A DNA stretch of 7,928 bases from the NCBI GenBank assembly GCA_947305045.1, contig CAMZCW010000105.1, positions 1 through 7,928 on the forward strand. The letters are read 5' to 3'. Origin of the DNA: an uncultured Bacteroidales bacterium. GTDB lineage: Bacteria > Bacteroidota > Bacteroidia > Bacteroidales > UBA932. The notes under the pieces are model-generated. The model was not told where the DNA came from. It worked only from the letters and a program-made list of their open reading frames with translations, and made no database searches. Shown here piece after piece: positions 1-6,401 of the stretch (position 1 is its first letter; each line of letters opens with the position of its first letter). The translations under genes were made by a program, and so were the position numbers.

Positions 1-1
1 G

Positions 2-142
2 GCGCGGAAAGAAAAACGCGAATCACGCGCCGAGACCATCGTTCTGGCCATCCTCGCTGTGGGAGCCACCGTCCTGCTTGTGTACAAGATCTATTGCCTG
101 ATCGTCGGAGGGAGTACCCTGTATTATTCGAAGGAAAAATAA
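2..142 (+). CDS. C-terminal fragment of a single-span membrane protein (5' end outside window)
   Basis: The frame is open from the left edge to a TAA at 140-142, giving 46 residues with no start codon in the window. The visible part is a basic, polar stretch (RKEKRESRAE) followed by about 25 hydrophobic residues from TIVLAILAV to CLIVGG. It ends in a short polar tail, YYSKEK. This is the pattern of one transmembrane helix close to the C-terminus. The charged-then-hydrophobic layout loosely resembles the C-terminal part of the protein at 6402-7049, but I see no convincing residue match. The WG-repeat gene follows after 13 bp, so the two may be co-transcribed. The family cannot be named from this fragment. 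The case for coding rests on the uninterrupted frame and the typical membrane segment. Confidence 0.6.
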   Translation, partial: ARKEKRESRAETIVLAILAVGATVLLVYKIYCLIVGGSTLYYSKEK

Positions 143-155
143 CGATTTAAGAAAA

Positions 156-1187
156 ATGTGCAAGAAATGTTTATATGACGAAATCGGGGATTTCTCCGAG
201 GGCGTGGCGAGGGTATGTCGGGAAGGAAAGTACGGTTTCATCGACAAGACCGGTCGCGAGGTGATCTCCTGCCAATTTGATGACGCCGGGGACTTTAGCG
301 AAGGGTTGGCCCGTGTTGAAGTCAGCATGCCTTCCGATGACTGCGCCGCCGACGACTGGATTGACCGGTTTTTAGGTGGGAAAAACGGATATATCGATAA
401 GACCGGCCACGTGGTGATTCCGTGTAAGTTTGACCAGGCCTACACTTTCCACGAGGGGTTGGCAAGGGTCCGTCAGATCGGGAAATACGTTTTCATCGAC
501 AAGACCGGAACGGAGGTTTTCACTGTCGAAGACGGTGCTGACCCGGATGATTTCAGCGATGGTCTGTCCAGGGTGAATCGGGACGGCAAAACAGGTTTTA
601 TCGACAAAACCGGCCGTGTGGTAATCCCCTGCAAGTATGACGGAGCGTTTTCTTTCTCCGAGGGCATGACAGTCATATGCGAAGAACATCTCCTTCCGGA
701 AGATGAGCAAACTGACGACGTGGACAGTTTCTCGACATACGGCTTTATCGACAAAACCGGCTGCGAGGTAATCCCTTGCAAATATGAAGACGCCAATAGT
801 TTCCACGATGGCTTGGCCCTGGTGAAATCGAATGGTAGATTTGGATATGTCGACAAAACCGGCACGGAGACCATTCCGTGCCAATATGACTATGCCCGGG
901 ATTTCATGGATGGACTGGCCTTTGTAGCAGTCGACGGAGAAAATGTATTCATAGACAAAACCGGGCGGGCTGTTATCCACCTCCCCGAGCTTGTTTTCGC
1001 AAGGGATTTCAGCGAGGAGATGGCCGTGGTCATTGTCGATGGCCGATGGGGGTATATGGACAAAACCGGCCGGAAAGTGATTCCCTGCCAGTATGACCGT
1101 GCCGATGATTTCCATGACGGACTGGCCCAGGTTTCCCTCGGAGACAGACTCCTCATTATCGACAAAACCGGGCGCGAGATATTCTGA
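156..1187 (+). CDS. WG-repeat protein, nine repeats, no signal peptide
   Basis: This 343-residue product is almost entirely WG-type repeats (the 'WG containing repeat' family). Each unit reads roughly YDxAxDFxEGLAxV, a variable loop, then GFIDKTGxxVIPCK. Nine units begin near residues 7, 41, 92, 126, 161, 210, 244, 278 and 313. IDKTG or a close variant (VDKTG, MDKTG) occurs in all nine. Units 2 and 5 carry acidic loop insertions of about 15-17 residues. Unit 9 stops right after the IDKTG strand. The family is presumed to fold as a beta-rich solenoid used for binding; no ligand or reaction is known to me. There is no signal peptide or membrane segment, so the cytoplasm is likely. ATG 156 is the only possible start, because the frame is closed by TGA at 99-101 with no ATG, GTG or TTG between. 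The start falls inside a repeat, so an N-terminal domain may have been lost. Confidence 0.9.
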   Translation: MCKKCLYDEIGDFSEGVARVCREGKYGFIDKTGREVISCQFDDAGDFSEGLARVEVSMPSDDCAADDWIDRFLGGKNGYIDKTGHVVIPCKFDQAYTFHEGLARVRQIGKYVFIDKTGTEVFTVEDGADPDDFSDGLSRVNRDGKTGFIDKTGRVVIPCKYDGAFSFSEGMTVICEEHLLPEDEQTDDVDSFSTYGFIDKTGCEVIPCKYEDANSFHDGLALVKSNGRFGYVDKTGTETIPCQYDYARDFMDGLAFVAVDGENVFIDKTGRAVIHLPELVFARDFSEEMAVVIVDGRWGYMDKTGRKVIPCQYDRADDFHDGLAQVSLGDRLLIIDKTGREIF

Positions 1188-1219
1188 GATTGAAGGTTTT
1201 GCATTCGCCCGGTTACAAA

Positions 1220-1936
1220 ATGACAAGAATAAGTACGACAGCATATGTCAAGGGGTCCCCTGAGACCATCATCCAGATGCTCGACAGGGCGTTCCGGGGT
1301 CTTAAATCGGAGGGAGTGACCGTTGGTGACGGTGATCCGGTCGAGGCCATCAACCGGATGATTCAGAAGGCCAATACGATCCTGGAGGGCTACCACGCAG
1401 AATTCACCCTTCTGAGTTTCCTGAATGACAGGAACAGGATGGACAGTCCGTATAAGGAATACGTGCTGTCTTATATCGACGAGCCGGAGCCCGACGGAAG
1501 CGATAACTATGGCGTGGACCTGGTCGACGTTCAAGAGAAAGGCTCCGGGTATTCCCTTCGGATCGTGTCCTCCAGAGATGAAGTGCAGCACGGCTACTTG
1601 CGGGAGGATTGGCAGGACTGGTGCGAACGGATGGTCCGCCTGTACGGCTGCGGGATCACGACCATCGAAGAGCGTGTGCCTGATGACGGAAAGCCTGTGC
1701 TATTCACCTGCTTTTATGAGCTGGACCCCCTGGGCGTCGTCAATCAGACCGTCATTGACCTGCACAATGACCTGGGCCGATACTGGTACTTGATGGACAG
1801 GCTGGCCGCAGAAACCGGAATGACGCGCTGCGAGCAAATGAGGTTTGCCATTTCCGATTTCGAGTCATTGGCGGAGACCTTGCATGAGGAGATAGAACGC
1901 ATGAAGAAGGCACTTGAGACGGAAAAACGCTGCTGA
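1220..1936 (+). CDS. Hypothetical protein, 238 residues
   Basis: I do not recognise the family. The product starts MTRISTTAYV, a short beta strand followed by a helix (SPETIIQMLDRAF). It continues with mixed alpha/beta sequence and a Trp/Cys-rich middle (DWQDWCERMV at about 130-139, then YGCG). It ends in a strongly charged helix that may form a coiled coil (residues 211-236, ISDFESLAETLHEEIERMKK). No signal peptide or membrane span is present, so it is probably cytoplasmic. The frame can be extended to a TTG at 1190, but ATG 1220 is preferred: the extra residues look non-coding and the ATG has an A-rich lead (TTACAAA). It lies 32 bp after the WG-repeat gene on the same strand, so co-transcription is plausible. 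No terminator is visible between it and the tRNA promoter that follows. Confidence 0.75.
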   Translation: MTRISTTAYVKGSPETIIQMLDRAFRGLKSEGVTVGDGDPVEAINRMIQKANTILEGYHAEFTLLSFLNDRNRMDSPYKEYVLSYIDEPEPDGSDNYGVDLVDVQEKGSGYSLRIVSSRDEVQHGYLREDWQDWCERMVRLYGCGITTIEERVPDDGKPVLFTCFYELDPLGVVNQTVIDLHNDLGRYWYLMDRLAAETGMTRCEQMRFAISDFESLAETLHEEIERMKKALETEKRC

Positions 1937-1970
1937 AGGCAGAGTTCCCTCCTGAATCAAAACAAAAAAA

Positions 1971-2001
1971 TTTGCAAACTCAGAAAAAATACCTATCTTT
2001 G
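1971..2001 (+). promoter_or_regulatory. Bacteroidota housekeeping promoter of the tRNA-Phe gene
   Basis: TTTG at 1971-1974 and TATCTTTG at 1994-2001 are separated by 19 nt. They match the Bacteroidota primary-sigma consensus (-33 TTTG, -7 TAnnTTTG) exactly. Transcription would begin a few bases downstream, just before the mature tRNA 5' end at 2016. This is one of the clearest taxonomic signals in the window. Confidence 0.85.
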
Positions 2002-2015
2002 CAATCCCAAACGAT

Positions 2016-2088
2016 GGTGCTGTAGCTCAGATGGTAGAGCAATGGACTGAAAATCCATGTGTCGGCAGTTCGATTCTTCCCAGCACCA
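2016..2088 (+). tRNA. tRNA-Phe (anticodon GAA)
   Basis: A complete cloverleaf can be folded. The acceptor stem GGTGCTG/CAGCACC (2016-2022/2081-2087) and D stem GCTC/GAGC pair perfectly. The anticodon stem ATGGA/TCCAT encloses the loop CTGAAAA, with anticodon GAA at 2049-2051, so it reads UUU and UUC. The variable loop is GTGTC and the T loop is TTCGATT. The T stem GGCAG/CTTCC (2064-2068/2076-2080) has one internal mismatch, C2066 opposite T2078. The discriminator base is A2088. The 3' CCA is not encoded and would be added after transcription. The gene has its own promoter and terminator, so it is a monocistronic unit. Confidence 0.95.
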
Positions 2089-2091
2089 CTG

Positions 2092-2120
2092 AAACCCGCT
2101 GATAATCAGCGGGTTTTCTT
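2092..2120 (+). terminator. Intrinsic terminator of the tRNA-Phe unit
   Basis: A strong inverted repeat begins 4 nt after the tRNA. AAACCCGCTGAT (2092-2103) pairs with ATCAGCGGGTTT (2105-2116), with a tight TAA-type loop, and is followed by T-rich sequence (TTTTCTT). The GC-rich stem plus U tract is classic rho-independent architecture. It isolates the tRNA from the operon to the right. Confidence 0.9.
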
Positions 2121-2121
2121 A

Positions 2122-2262
2122 CTATTTGGGATCAGTTCAAGTACGGTGAGCCGTGAGATTTGCAGGAACTGCGACTTTCGTGTATACCACAGGTTCCGTA
2201 AGTCACCGGGTTACAGGACACCATTGGAATACTGTAAACTATTATTTAACTTTGACTTTTGA
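2122..2262 (+). pseudogene. Internally deleted IS30-family transposase remnant
   Basis: The frame translates to about 46 residues that join two distant parts of an IS30-family transposase. FGISSSTVSREICRN (2125-2169) matches the N-terminal helix-turn-helix signature of the family (typically GxSxSTVSREIxRN). RKSPGYRTPLEYC (2197-2235) matches the C-terminal end (typically PRKxLGYxTPxEx). The DDE catalytic core of over 200 residues that should separate them is absent, and a stop follows at 2260-2262. There is no plausible start: the frame runs back through the tRNA terminator. It is therefore a dead scar of an insertion sequence, not a gene. Assignment is from recalled family motifs. The alternative, a degraded AraC-type regulator end, fits less well because of the STVSREI string. 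Confidence 0.55.
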
Positions 2263-2281
2263 GGTGTGTTGCACTTCAAAA
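2257..2281. other. Hairpin just after the transposase remnant
   Basis: TTTTGAGGTG (2257-2266) and CACTTCAAAA (2272-2281) form a 10-bp stem with one G-T pair and a 5-nt loop (TGTTG). The T-rich and A-rich ends could act as a weak bidirectional terminator. Alternatively the structure could be part of the 3' end of the decayed insertion sequence. Its location at the stop codon of the transposase remnant favours the latter. Confidence 0.45.
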
Positions 2282-2330
2282 TTGCTTTCACCATGCAAGA
2301 TTAACATGCGGATCTTCATAGACGTATTCA

Positions 2331-2361
2331 AAATAACTCGTTATTTCATATCCCGGGATAT
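2331..2361. repeat. Two abutting palindromes, possible operator
   Basis: AAATAAC-TC-GTTATTT (2331-2346) is a perfect inverted repeat with a 2-nt centre. One base later comes a perfect 14-bp palindrome, ATATCCCGGGATAT (2348-2361). They lie about 60-90 bp upstream of the shared leader motif of the 2480 operon. Dimeric repressors or activators bind such sites, but no regulator is known here, so the role is inferred. Apart from these, the transposase remnant and the hairpin, I see nothing else in the gene-free stretch 2121-2423. Confidence 0.4.
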
Positions 2362-2423
2362 TAAAATCGACGGTCTCGTTCTCAATAATTTGGTTTTATA
2401 GTTTTATCATATGAAGGAGATTG

Positions 2424-2453
2424 GGTAACGATAATCCGAAATGCCAGTATTAT
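2424..2453 (+). promoter_or_regulatory. Shared leader motif, candidate promoter of the 2480-6289 operon
   Basis: GGTAACGATA (2424-2433), exactly 13 nt, then GTATTAT (2447-2453). The same arrangement with the same spacing precedes the second operon at 6354-6383. The two boxes lie where a -35/-10 pair would be, with 17 nt between GGTAAC and GTAT, ending 26 nt before ATG 2480. This is not the housekeeping TTTG/TAnnTTTG consensus, so an alternative sigma factor or an activator site is possible. The conservation between two loci is seen in the sequence; promoter function is inferred. Confidence 0.4.
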
Positions 2454-2479
2454 TTGTAGAAAACAAAGCGAAAACCCAT

Positions 2480-3619
2480 ATGAAAAGGACTAAAGATTTT
2501 ACGTCTGATGCAGTAAAGGAAAGCGTTCGGGCTGCAATGGAAAAGATCGCGACCTACTTCGATAAGAAATGGGCGCCGGGAAAAGAGTATGATGTGATAA
2601 AGCACATCCACGACCTTCTTGATGCGGAGATCGACAAGTATGTCGCTCCGGGTCAAGCTGGTAATGCATATCGACATCTTGCCAGTTACTCGTCCGGATC
2701 GAAAAAATATGACGCCGTCTATGCCAAGAATCTCGAAAAGTATGGCCCTTACTTGATGGATCTCTTCGTAGAGTATGCAGATTCCTTGAAGCTGACCGGC
2801 AGGTATGATGTCGGAGAAAGATACAACGAGGTCAGCGATGACATCCTGAACAAGATGCAGAAGAACCTCTTCAGCAAGAAGGATATTGAGCAAATGATCG
2901 ACACGGAATCCGAAGCCATCGCCAAGTTCATGAAACAACATGGCATAGAGGATTACTCCATCACGGTTGGCACTATCGGCCTCGCCATCGATGTGAATGA
3001 CAATATCACCCTTACAAAGCAGGACGCTCCAAGGGGAAAGTTCAGGCACGAGTTCGGAAAGGTTTCCGGCTCATTCATTTGCTGCAACTGTGATTTGAAA
3101 TCCTTGCTGTTCGGGCCAAAGGAAGTCGGAGGAGACTTTGACTGTTCCAACAATAAACTGTCTTCTTCTCTCGATATTAATAATGCTCCCAAAATTGTCG
3201 GCGGCAACTTTATCTGGCAAGGGAATGAGGGGAAGGTAACATACACGGAGATAAAGAAACACGTAAAAGTAGGTGGTTTAATCTACACGGATGCGCCATT
3301 GACTCCGGAAGAGAAGGAAGACTTCAGGCAGCGACTGATCAAGGAGCAGAATGAGTTCCTGGCGCAGTATCGGGCCGTTGGCAAAAAACTGGAGAAGGCC
3401 ATAGAAACCAGGGACGTCAAGACCATCGAAAGCTGCAGGGAATACTTCTATGACGCTATTGATTTCTTCAAGGAGAGGCCCTGGATTAAACAACAGGGAA
3501 TGCAGTTGTCATTCGATATTCTGATGAAAACATATGCCCACCTGCATGATTTTGCGCCAGACAAGTACCCTGACTTCATGGCCGAGAGGATTAAATTAAG
3601 GAAATTGCTTAAAGGCTGA
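2480..3619 (+). CDS. Helical protein with an embedded phage-type leucine-rich repeat
   Basis: The product has 379 residues in three parts. Residues 1-150 are charged and helical. Residues about 156-270 resemble small LRR proteins of bacteriophages. They open with IEDYSITVGTIGLAIDVNDN, compared with the typical 'YxINxDGSIDVxGDV' opening. Degenerate repeats follow (FGKVSGSF, GPKEVGGDFDCSNNKL, APKIVGGNF), then the closing strand KVGGLIYTD. Residues 275-379 are again helical, with coiled-coil character. There is no signal peptide or membrane span, so it is probably cytoplasmic; the LRR suggests a binding role. ATG 2480 is preferred over in-frame ATG 2441, because the latter lies inside the shared leader motif and ATG 2480 has the catATG context seen at 3626 and 7054. 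The gene ends 6 bp before the large LRR gene, so the two surely share a transcript. Phage similarity is from recalled patterns. Confidence 0.85.
   Translation: MKRTKDFTSDAVKESVRAAMEKIATYFDKKWAPGKEYDVIKHIHDLLDAEIDKYVAPGQAGNAYRHLASYSSGSKKYDAVYAKNLEKYGPYLMDLFVEYADSLKLTGRYDVGERYNEVSDDILNKMQKNLFSKKDIEQMIDTESEAIAKFMKQHGIEDYSITVGTIGLAIDVNDNITLTKQDAPRGKFRHEFGKVSGSFICCNCDLKSLLFGPKEVGGDFDCSNNKLSSSLDINNAPKIVGGNFIWQGNEGKVTYTEIKKHVKVGGLIYTDAPLTPEEKEDFRQRLIKEQNEFLAQYRAVGKKLEKAIETRDVKTIESCREYFYDAIDFFKERPWIKQQGMQLSFDILMKTYAHLHDFAPDKYPDFMAERIKLRKLLKG
2945..3289 (+). repeat. Degenerate phage-type LRR segment
   Basis: This encodes the middle domain of the 379-residue protein. Only about three repeat units are recognisable, with GGDFDCSNNKL the best preserved. 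The phage-encoded relatives I recall carry many more near-perfect copies. The copies here have diverged at the DNA level, so there is no long exact repeat. Confidence 0.6.
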
Positions 3620-3625
3620 TCGCAT

Positions 3626-6289
3626 ATGGCAGATACCGTAGAAATGTATGAAGGCAAGCCGGTCTTCCATGCGGCAAACAGCAGGGAGCTCTCCAAGGCT
3701 GTGAAGAAGTTTGAAGGCAAGGCGGAAGCGCCGTATGTTGTACGCTGGTCCGGGAAGACGAAGAAAGTCAGGGAAGAGGCGTTCTATCACGATGCAAACC
3801 TCGGCGTTCTTCTTCTGCCCGAATCGGTAACGACAATAGGCGACATGGCATTCGCGTATTGCCGTAACCTAAGCCGTGTTGTCATCCCCGACAGTGTGAC
3901 CACGATAAAACGAAGGGCGTTTGACGGCTGCACATCCCTTCCCGGCATTGTCATTCCCGATTCCGTCAAACGTATAGAAGAATATACCTTTGGCGCCTGC
4001 ACCAGCCTCATGCATATCGGTCTCCCCGACACGCTGTATTCTATTGAGAAATATGCCTTCACGGGATGCACGTCGCTCTCCGAAATTATTCTCCCGAAGT
4101 CTCTAGGATATCTTGAGGAACTCGCCTTCTACAAGTGCGACAATCTTCAAAGCATAAAGGTCAGTCCCGAAAACCAGAGATTTGACAGCCGCAATGGCTG
4201 CAATGCGGTTGTCGAGACGGCAAGCAATCGTCTGGTTCTCGGTTGTAGCGCAACAGTCATTCCGGATACGGTCACGGAAATCGGCGATGCATCGTTCTAC
4301 GGAAATAATGGTCTTGTTGGGATAAACATTCCTTTATCGGTCAAAAAGATCGGGGATGAAGCCTTTGGCAAGTGTGAGGCCTTGACCCGCATCGTGATCC
4401 CGGACTCCGTAACTGAAATAGGCGACAGCGCCTTCGATGGTTGCAAGAGTCTTTTCGATGTCACCCTCCCGAAGTCACTCACCGTAATTGACGGGCTTTT
4501 TTCAGGGTGCAAGAGCCTTGCCGAAATAACGATCCCCGATTCGGTCACGGTCATCGGCTGCGGCGCTTTCAACGGATGCGCGGCGCTCAAAAGGATCAGT
4601 ATTCCAGACTCCGTCAAGGAAATCGATGTCTCAGCATTCCACTACTGCTCGGAACTCAAGTCGCTCATCATTCCAGAATCCGTTGCAAAGATCGGACATT
4701 CCGCATTCGAAAGCTGTACTTCCCTTGCGGAAATCCAGCTTCCCCATTCAATATCCGTGATACCGGAATATGCATTCAGGGGTTGCACTGCAATTGAGCG
4801 TATCGTTATCCCGGACTCTGTGACTGCAATTGAAGATTGCGCATTCGAGAATTGTTCGGCTCTTTCCGATGTATTCATTCCGGATTCAGTGAAGGTGATA
4901 GGCCGCGGTGCCTTCCGTCGCTGTACCGGGTTGAAGAGTGTCTCGATTCCCAATTCAGTAATCAAGATTTCAAAGGACGCCTTCAGAGATTGCGTCGGCC
5001 TTACCGAACTTATTATCCCGGAATCCGTCGAAGAAATAGAAGGCCCTTTCTTCAAAGGATGCACATCGCTGTCGCGTATCACAGTCAGCGATGATAATCC
5101 GAATTATGACGACCGCGGAGACTGCAACGCCATCATCAGGACCGCGGACAACACATTGATGTTCGGTTTTGAGAAGAGCGTTGTCCCGGATTCTGTCAGA
5201 GTGATAGGGAAAGAAGCTTTCCGGGGATGTGAACGACTTTCTGAAATCCGAATCCCGGACTCAGTGGCAATAATTGATGAATACGCATTCGACGGGTGTG
5301 TCGGACTCACTGGAATCACCATCCCGAATTCGGTAACTGACATTGAGTGGAGTGCTTTCAAAGGATGCATGGGTATAACCGAGCTGGTCATACCGGACTC
5401 TGTGAAGTCTATCAGCAATGAGGCCTTCAGAGATTGTACCGGACTGAAAAAAGTCATACTTGGGAATGGCCTGAAAAATATCGGACATGGCTGCGACGGC
5501 GCTTTCCAAGGCTGCACTGGTCTTGTTGAAGTTCATATCGGGAATTCCGTCAAGCGAATAGGCTGGAAAGCATTCTGCGGCTGTAAGAGTTTGACTTCAA
5601 TCAATATACCCGATTCTGTTACGTGTATCTCAAATTATGCTTTTTCAGGTTGCCAAAGCCTTACGAAGATTATCATCCCGGACTCGGTCCAACGCATAGA
5701 AGAAGATGTATTCAGCGGGTGTACAGCGCTGAAGGAAGTACATATCAAGAATGTATGGCTGCTTGACAACACTGGCCTTGGCAAGGACGTCAAGGTGATC
5801 TCCACGGCAGGGGAAGGAGAAGAATTGACGAAGGCTCAGGCCCCCATAGAAATCAAGCCGGTGACATTCTTCTACTCGAAAAAGAAAAGCTTTCAGGGTA
5901 GAATCCGACCTGGAGATGAAGTGACGATCTCGCTTCTGGGCGCGCGTGAGTATCCCGGGAACCTGAAGACGTGGAATCCAGTTTGGGAGATGGAGGACTC
6001 TGTCAGCGTTATCTTCGAGGAATACTATTTCGAGGTCCTTGTCAATGGCAGCAAACGCTTCATAGGCCAGAGTATGCTTGAAAGATATACCGAAAGCAGC
6101 ACTATGGGCGGAGGTGTAAGATACCATGTCGAAAGAGACCGAATCAATGCGACTTCCCAAAAGAAAGCACAGGAGGAGTTGGTTGACTGGTTGGAGTCTG
6201 GACGTCCGGCCAACAACGATTGGCATTCCTTGAAGGCTCCCGACGAAGTGAAAGACATTCCCGACGGGCTTCCGTATTATCCGAAATAG
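3626..6289 (+). CDS. Large BspA-like (LRR_5) leucine-rich repeat protein, cytoplasmic type
   Basis: The product has 887 residues. Residues 1-60 form a polar N-terminal cap with no signal peptide or lipobox. Residues 61-706 hold 25 copies of the 23-residue LRR_5 unit IPDSVxxIxxxAFxxCxxL. They are interrupted at about 177-211 and 485-519 by two related inserts containing CNAxxxTAxNxL, a known feature of this family. Residues 707-887 are an unrecognised C-terminal domain, beta-rich with a helical end (QKKAQEELVDWLESG). LRR_5 proteins such as BspA are usually secreted adhesins that bind host or bacterial partners. Absence of an export signal here implies an intracellular binding role, which is inference. 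ATG 3626 lies 6 bp after the preceding stop in catATG context, so the two genes form an operon. No coding defect is seen. Confidence 0.92.
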   Translation: MADTVEMYEGKPVFHAANSRELSKAVKKFEGKAEAPYVVRWSGKTKKVREEAFYHDANLGVLLLPESVTTIGDMAFAYCRNLSRVVIPDSVTTIKRRAFDGCTSLPGIVIPDSVKRIEEYTFGACTSLMHIGLPDTLYSIEKYAFTGCTSLSEIILPKSLGYLEELAFYKCDNLQSIKVSPENQRFDSRNGCNAVVETASNRLVLGCSATVIPDTVTEIGDASFYGNNGLVGINIPLSVKKIGDEAFGKCEALTRIVIPDSVTEIGDSAFDGCKSLFDVTLPKSLTVIDGLFSGCKSLAEITIPDSVTVIGCGAFNGCAALKRISIPDSVKEIDVSAFHYCSELKSLIIPESVAKIGHSAFESCTSLAEIQLPHSISVIPEYAFRGCTAIERIVIPDSVTAIEDCAFENCSALSDVFIPDSVKVIGRGAFRRCTGLKSVSIPNSVIKISKDAFRDCVGLTELIIPESVEEIEGPFFKGCTSLSRITVSDDNPNYDDRGDCNAIIRTADNTLMFGFEKSVVPDSVRVIGKEAFRGCERLSEIRIPDSVAIIDEYAFDGCVGLTGITIPNSVTDIEWSAFKGCMGITELVIPDSVKSISNEAFRDCTGLKKVILGNGLKNIGHGCDGAFQGCTGLVEVHIGNSVKRIGWKAFCGCKSLTSINIPDSVTCISNYAFSGCQSLTKIIIPDSVQRIEEDVFSGCTALKEVHIKNVWLLDNTGLGKDVKVISTAGEGEELTKAQAPIEIKPVTFFYSKKKSFQGRIRPGDEVTISLLGAREYPGNLKTWNPVWEMEDSVSVIFEEYYFEVLVNGSKRFIGQSMLERYTESSTMGGGVRYHVERDRINATSQKKAQEELVDWLESGRPANNDWHSLKAPDEVKDIPDGLPYYPK
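3806..5743 (+). repeat. Tandem LRR_5 coding array, 25 units of about 69 bp
   Basis: The unit is 23 codons long, with the core written many times as variants of ATyCCsGAyTCsGT (encoding IPDSV). Copies differ widely at synonymous positions, so the array is old or under protein-level selection and not a recent DNA expansion. Insert-type units lie at 4154-4258 and 5078-5182. Confidence 0.85.
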
Positions 6290-6353
6290 TTTAGACGAAA
6301 AAGATATTATCAGATGAACGGGAAGATCATCCTAAAAGCTGATTTCAGTCAGA

Positions 6354-6383
6354 GGTAACGATATCCCTTTCTCCCGGTATGAT
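6354..6383 (+). promoter_or_regulatory. Shared leader motif, candidate promoter of the 6402-7854 operon
   Basis: GGTAACGATA (6354-6363), 13 nt, then GTATGAT (6377-6383), ending 18 nt before ATG 6402. This is the second copy of the arrangement at 2424-2453. A further CAAA follows in both leaders (about 2464 and 6393). The 112-bp gap between the two operons has no visible terminator, so this element may give extra or separate expression of the downstream pair. Confidence 0.4.
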
Positions 6384-6401
6384 ATACAGCAACAAATAAG
6401 T

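Noticed and set aside
156..1187. CRISPR-like or non-coding tandem repeat (recurring TCGACAAAACCGG)
   Set aside because: The repetition is explained by the IDKTG codons of the WG units. Spacing follows the protein repeat and varies with loop insertions.
372..1244. Long open frames on the minus strand opposite the WG-repeat gene, and 890-1591
   Set aside because: They are shadows of the periodic repeat coding. Their translations repeat the antisense of IDKTG (e.g. PAGFVD) and show no independent domain.
2016..2088. tRNA-Phe as an integration (att) site for an island
   Set aside because: I found no direct repeat of the tRNA 3' end further right and no integrase gene in the window.
2224..2254. 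TTGG, 19 nt, TAACTTTG as a housekeeping promoter for the 2480 gene
   Set aside because: The -7 box matches TAnnTTTG, but it lies within the coding tail of the transposase remnant, its -33 box is imperfect, and it would give a leader of over 200 nt.
2153..2401. 82-codon open frame in the gene-free stretch
   Set aside because: It crosses the transposase remnant out of frame and the palindromes, has no domain, and its composition is unlike the neighbouring genes.
2441..2479. Upstream in-frame ATG giving 13 more residues to the helical/LRR protein
   Set aside because: It falls inside the leader motif shared with the other operon, and ATG 2480 has the better context. It cannot be excluded without protein data.
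4297..5517. Several open frames of about 85-146 codons opposite or inside the LRR gene
   Set aside because: They are regular antisense or frame-shifted echoes of the 69-bp repeat, with recurring 'TESGI' strings from antisense of the IPDSV codons.
6314..6358. Small open frame (MNGKIILKADFSQR) between the two operons
   Set aside because: Only 14 codons, no recognisable similarity, and its stop codon is part of the shared leader motif. Possibly a gene-start relic, but unsupported.
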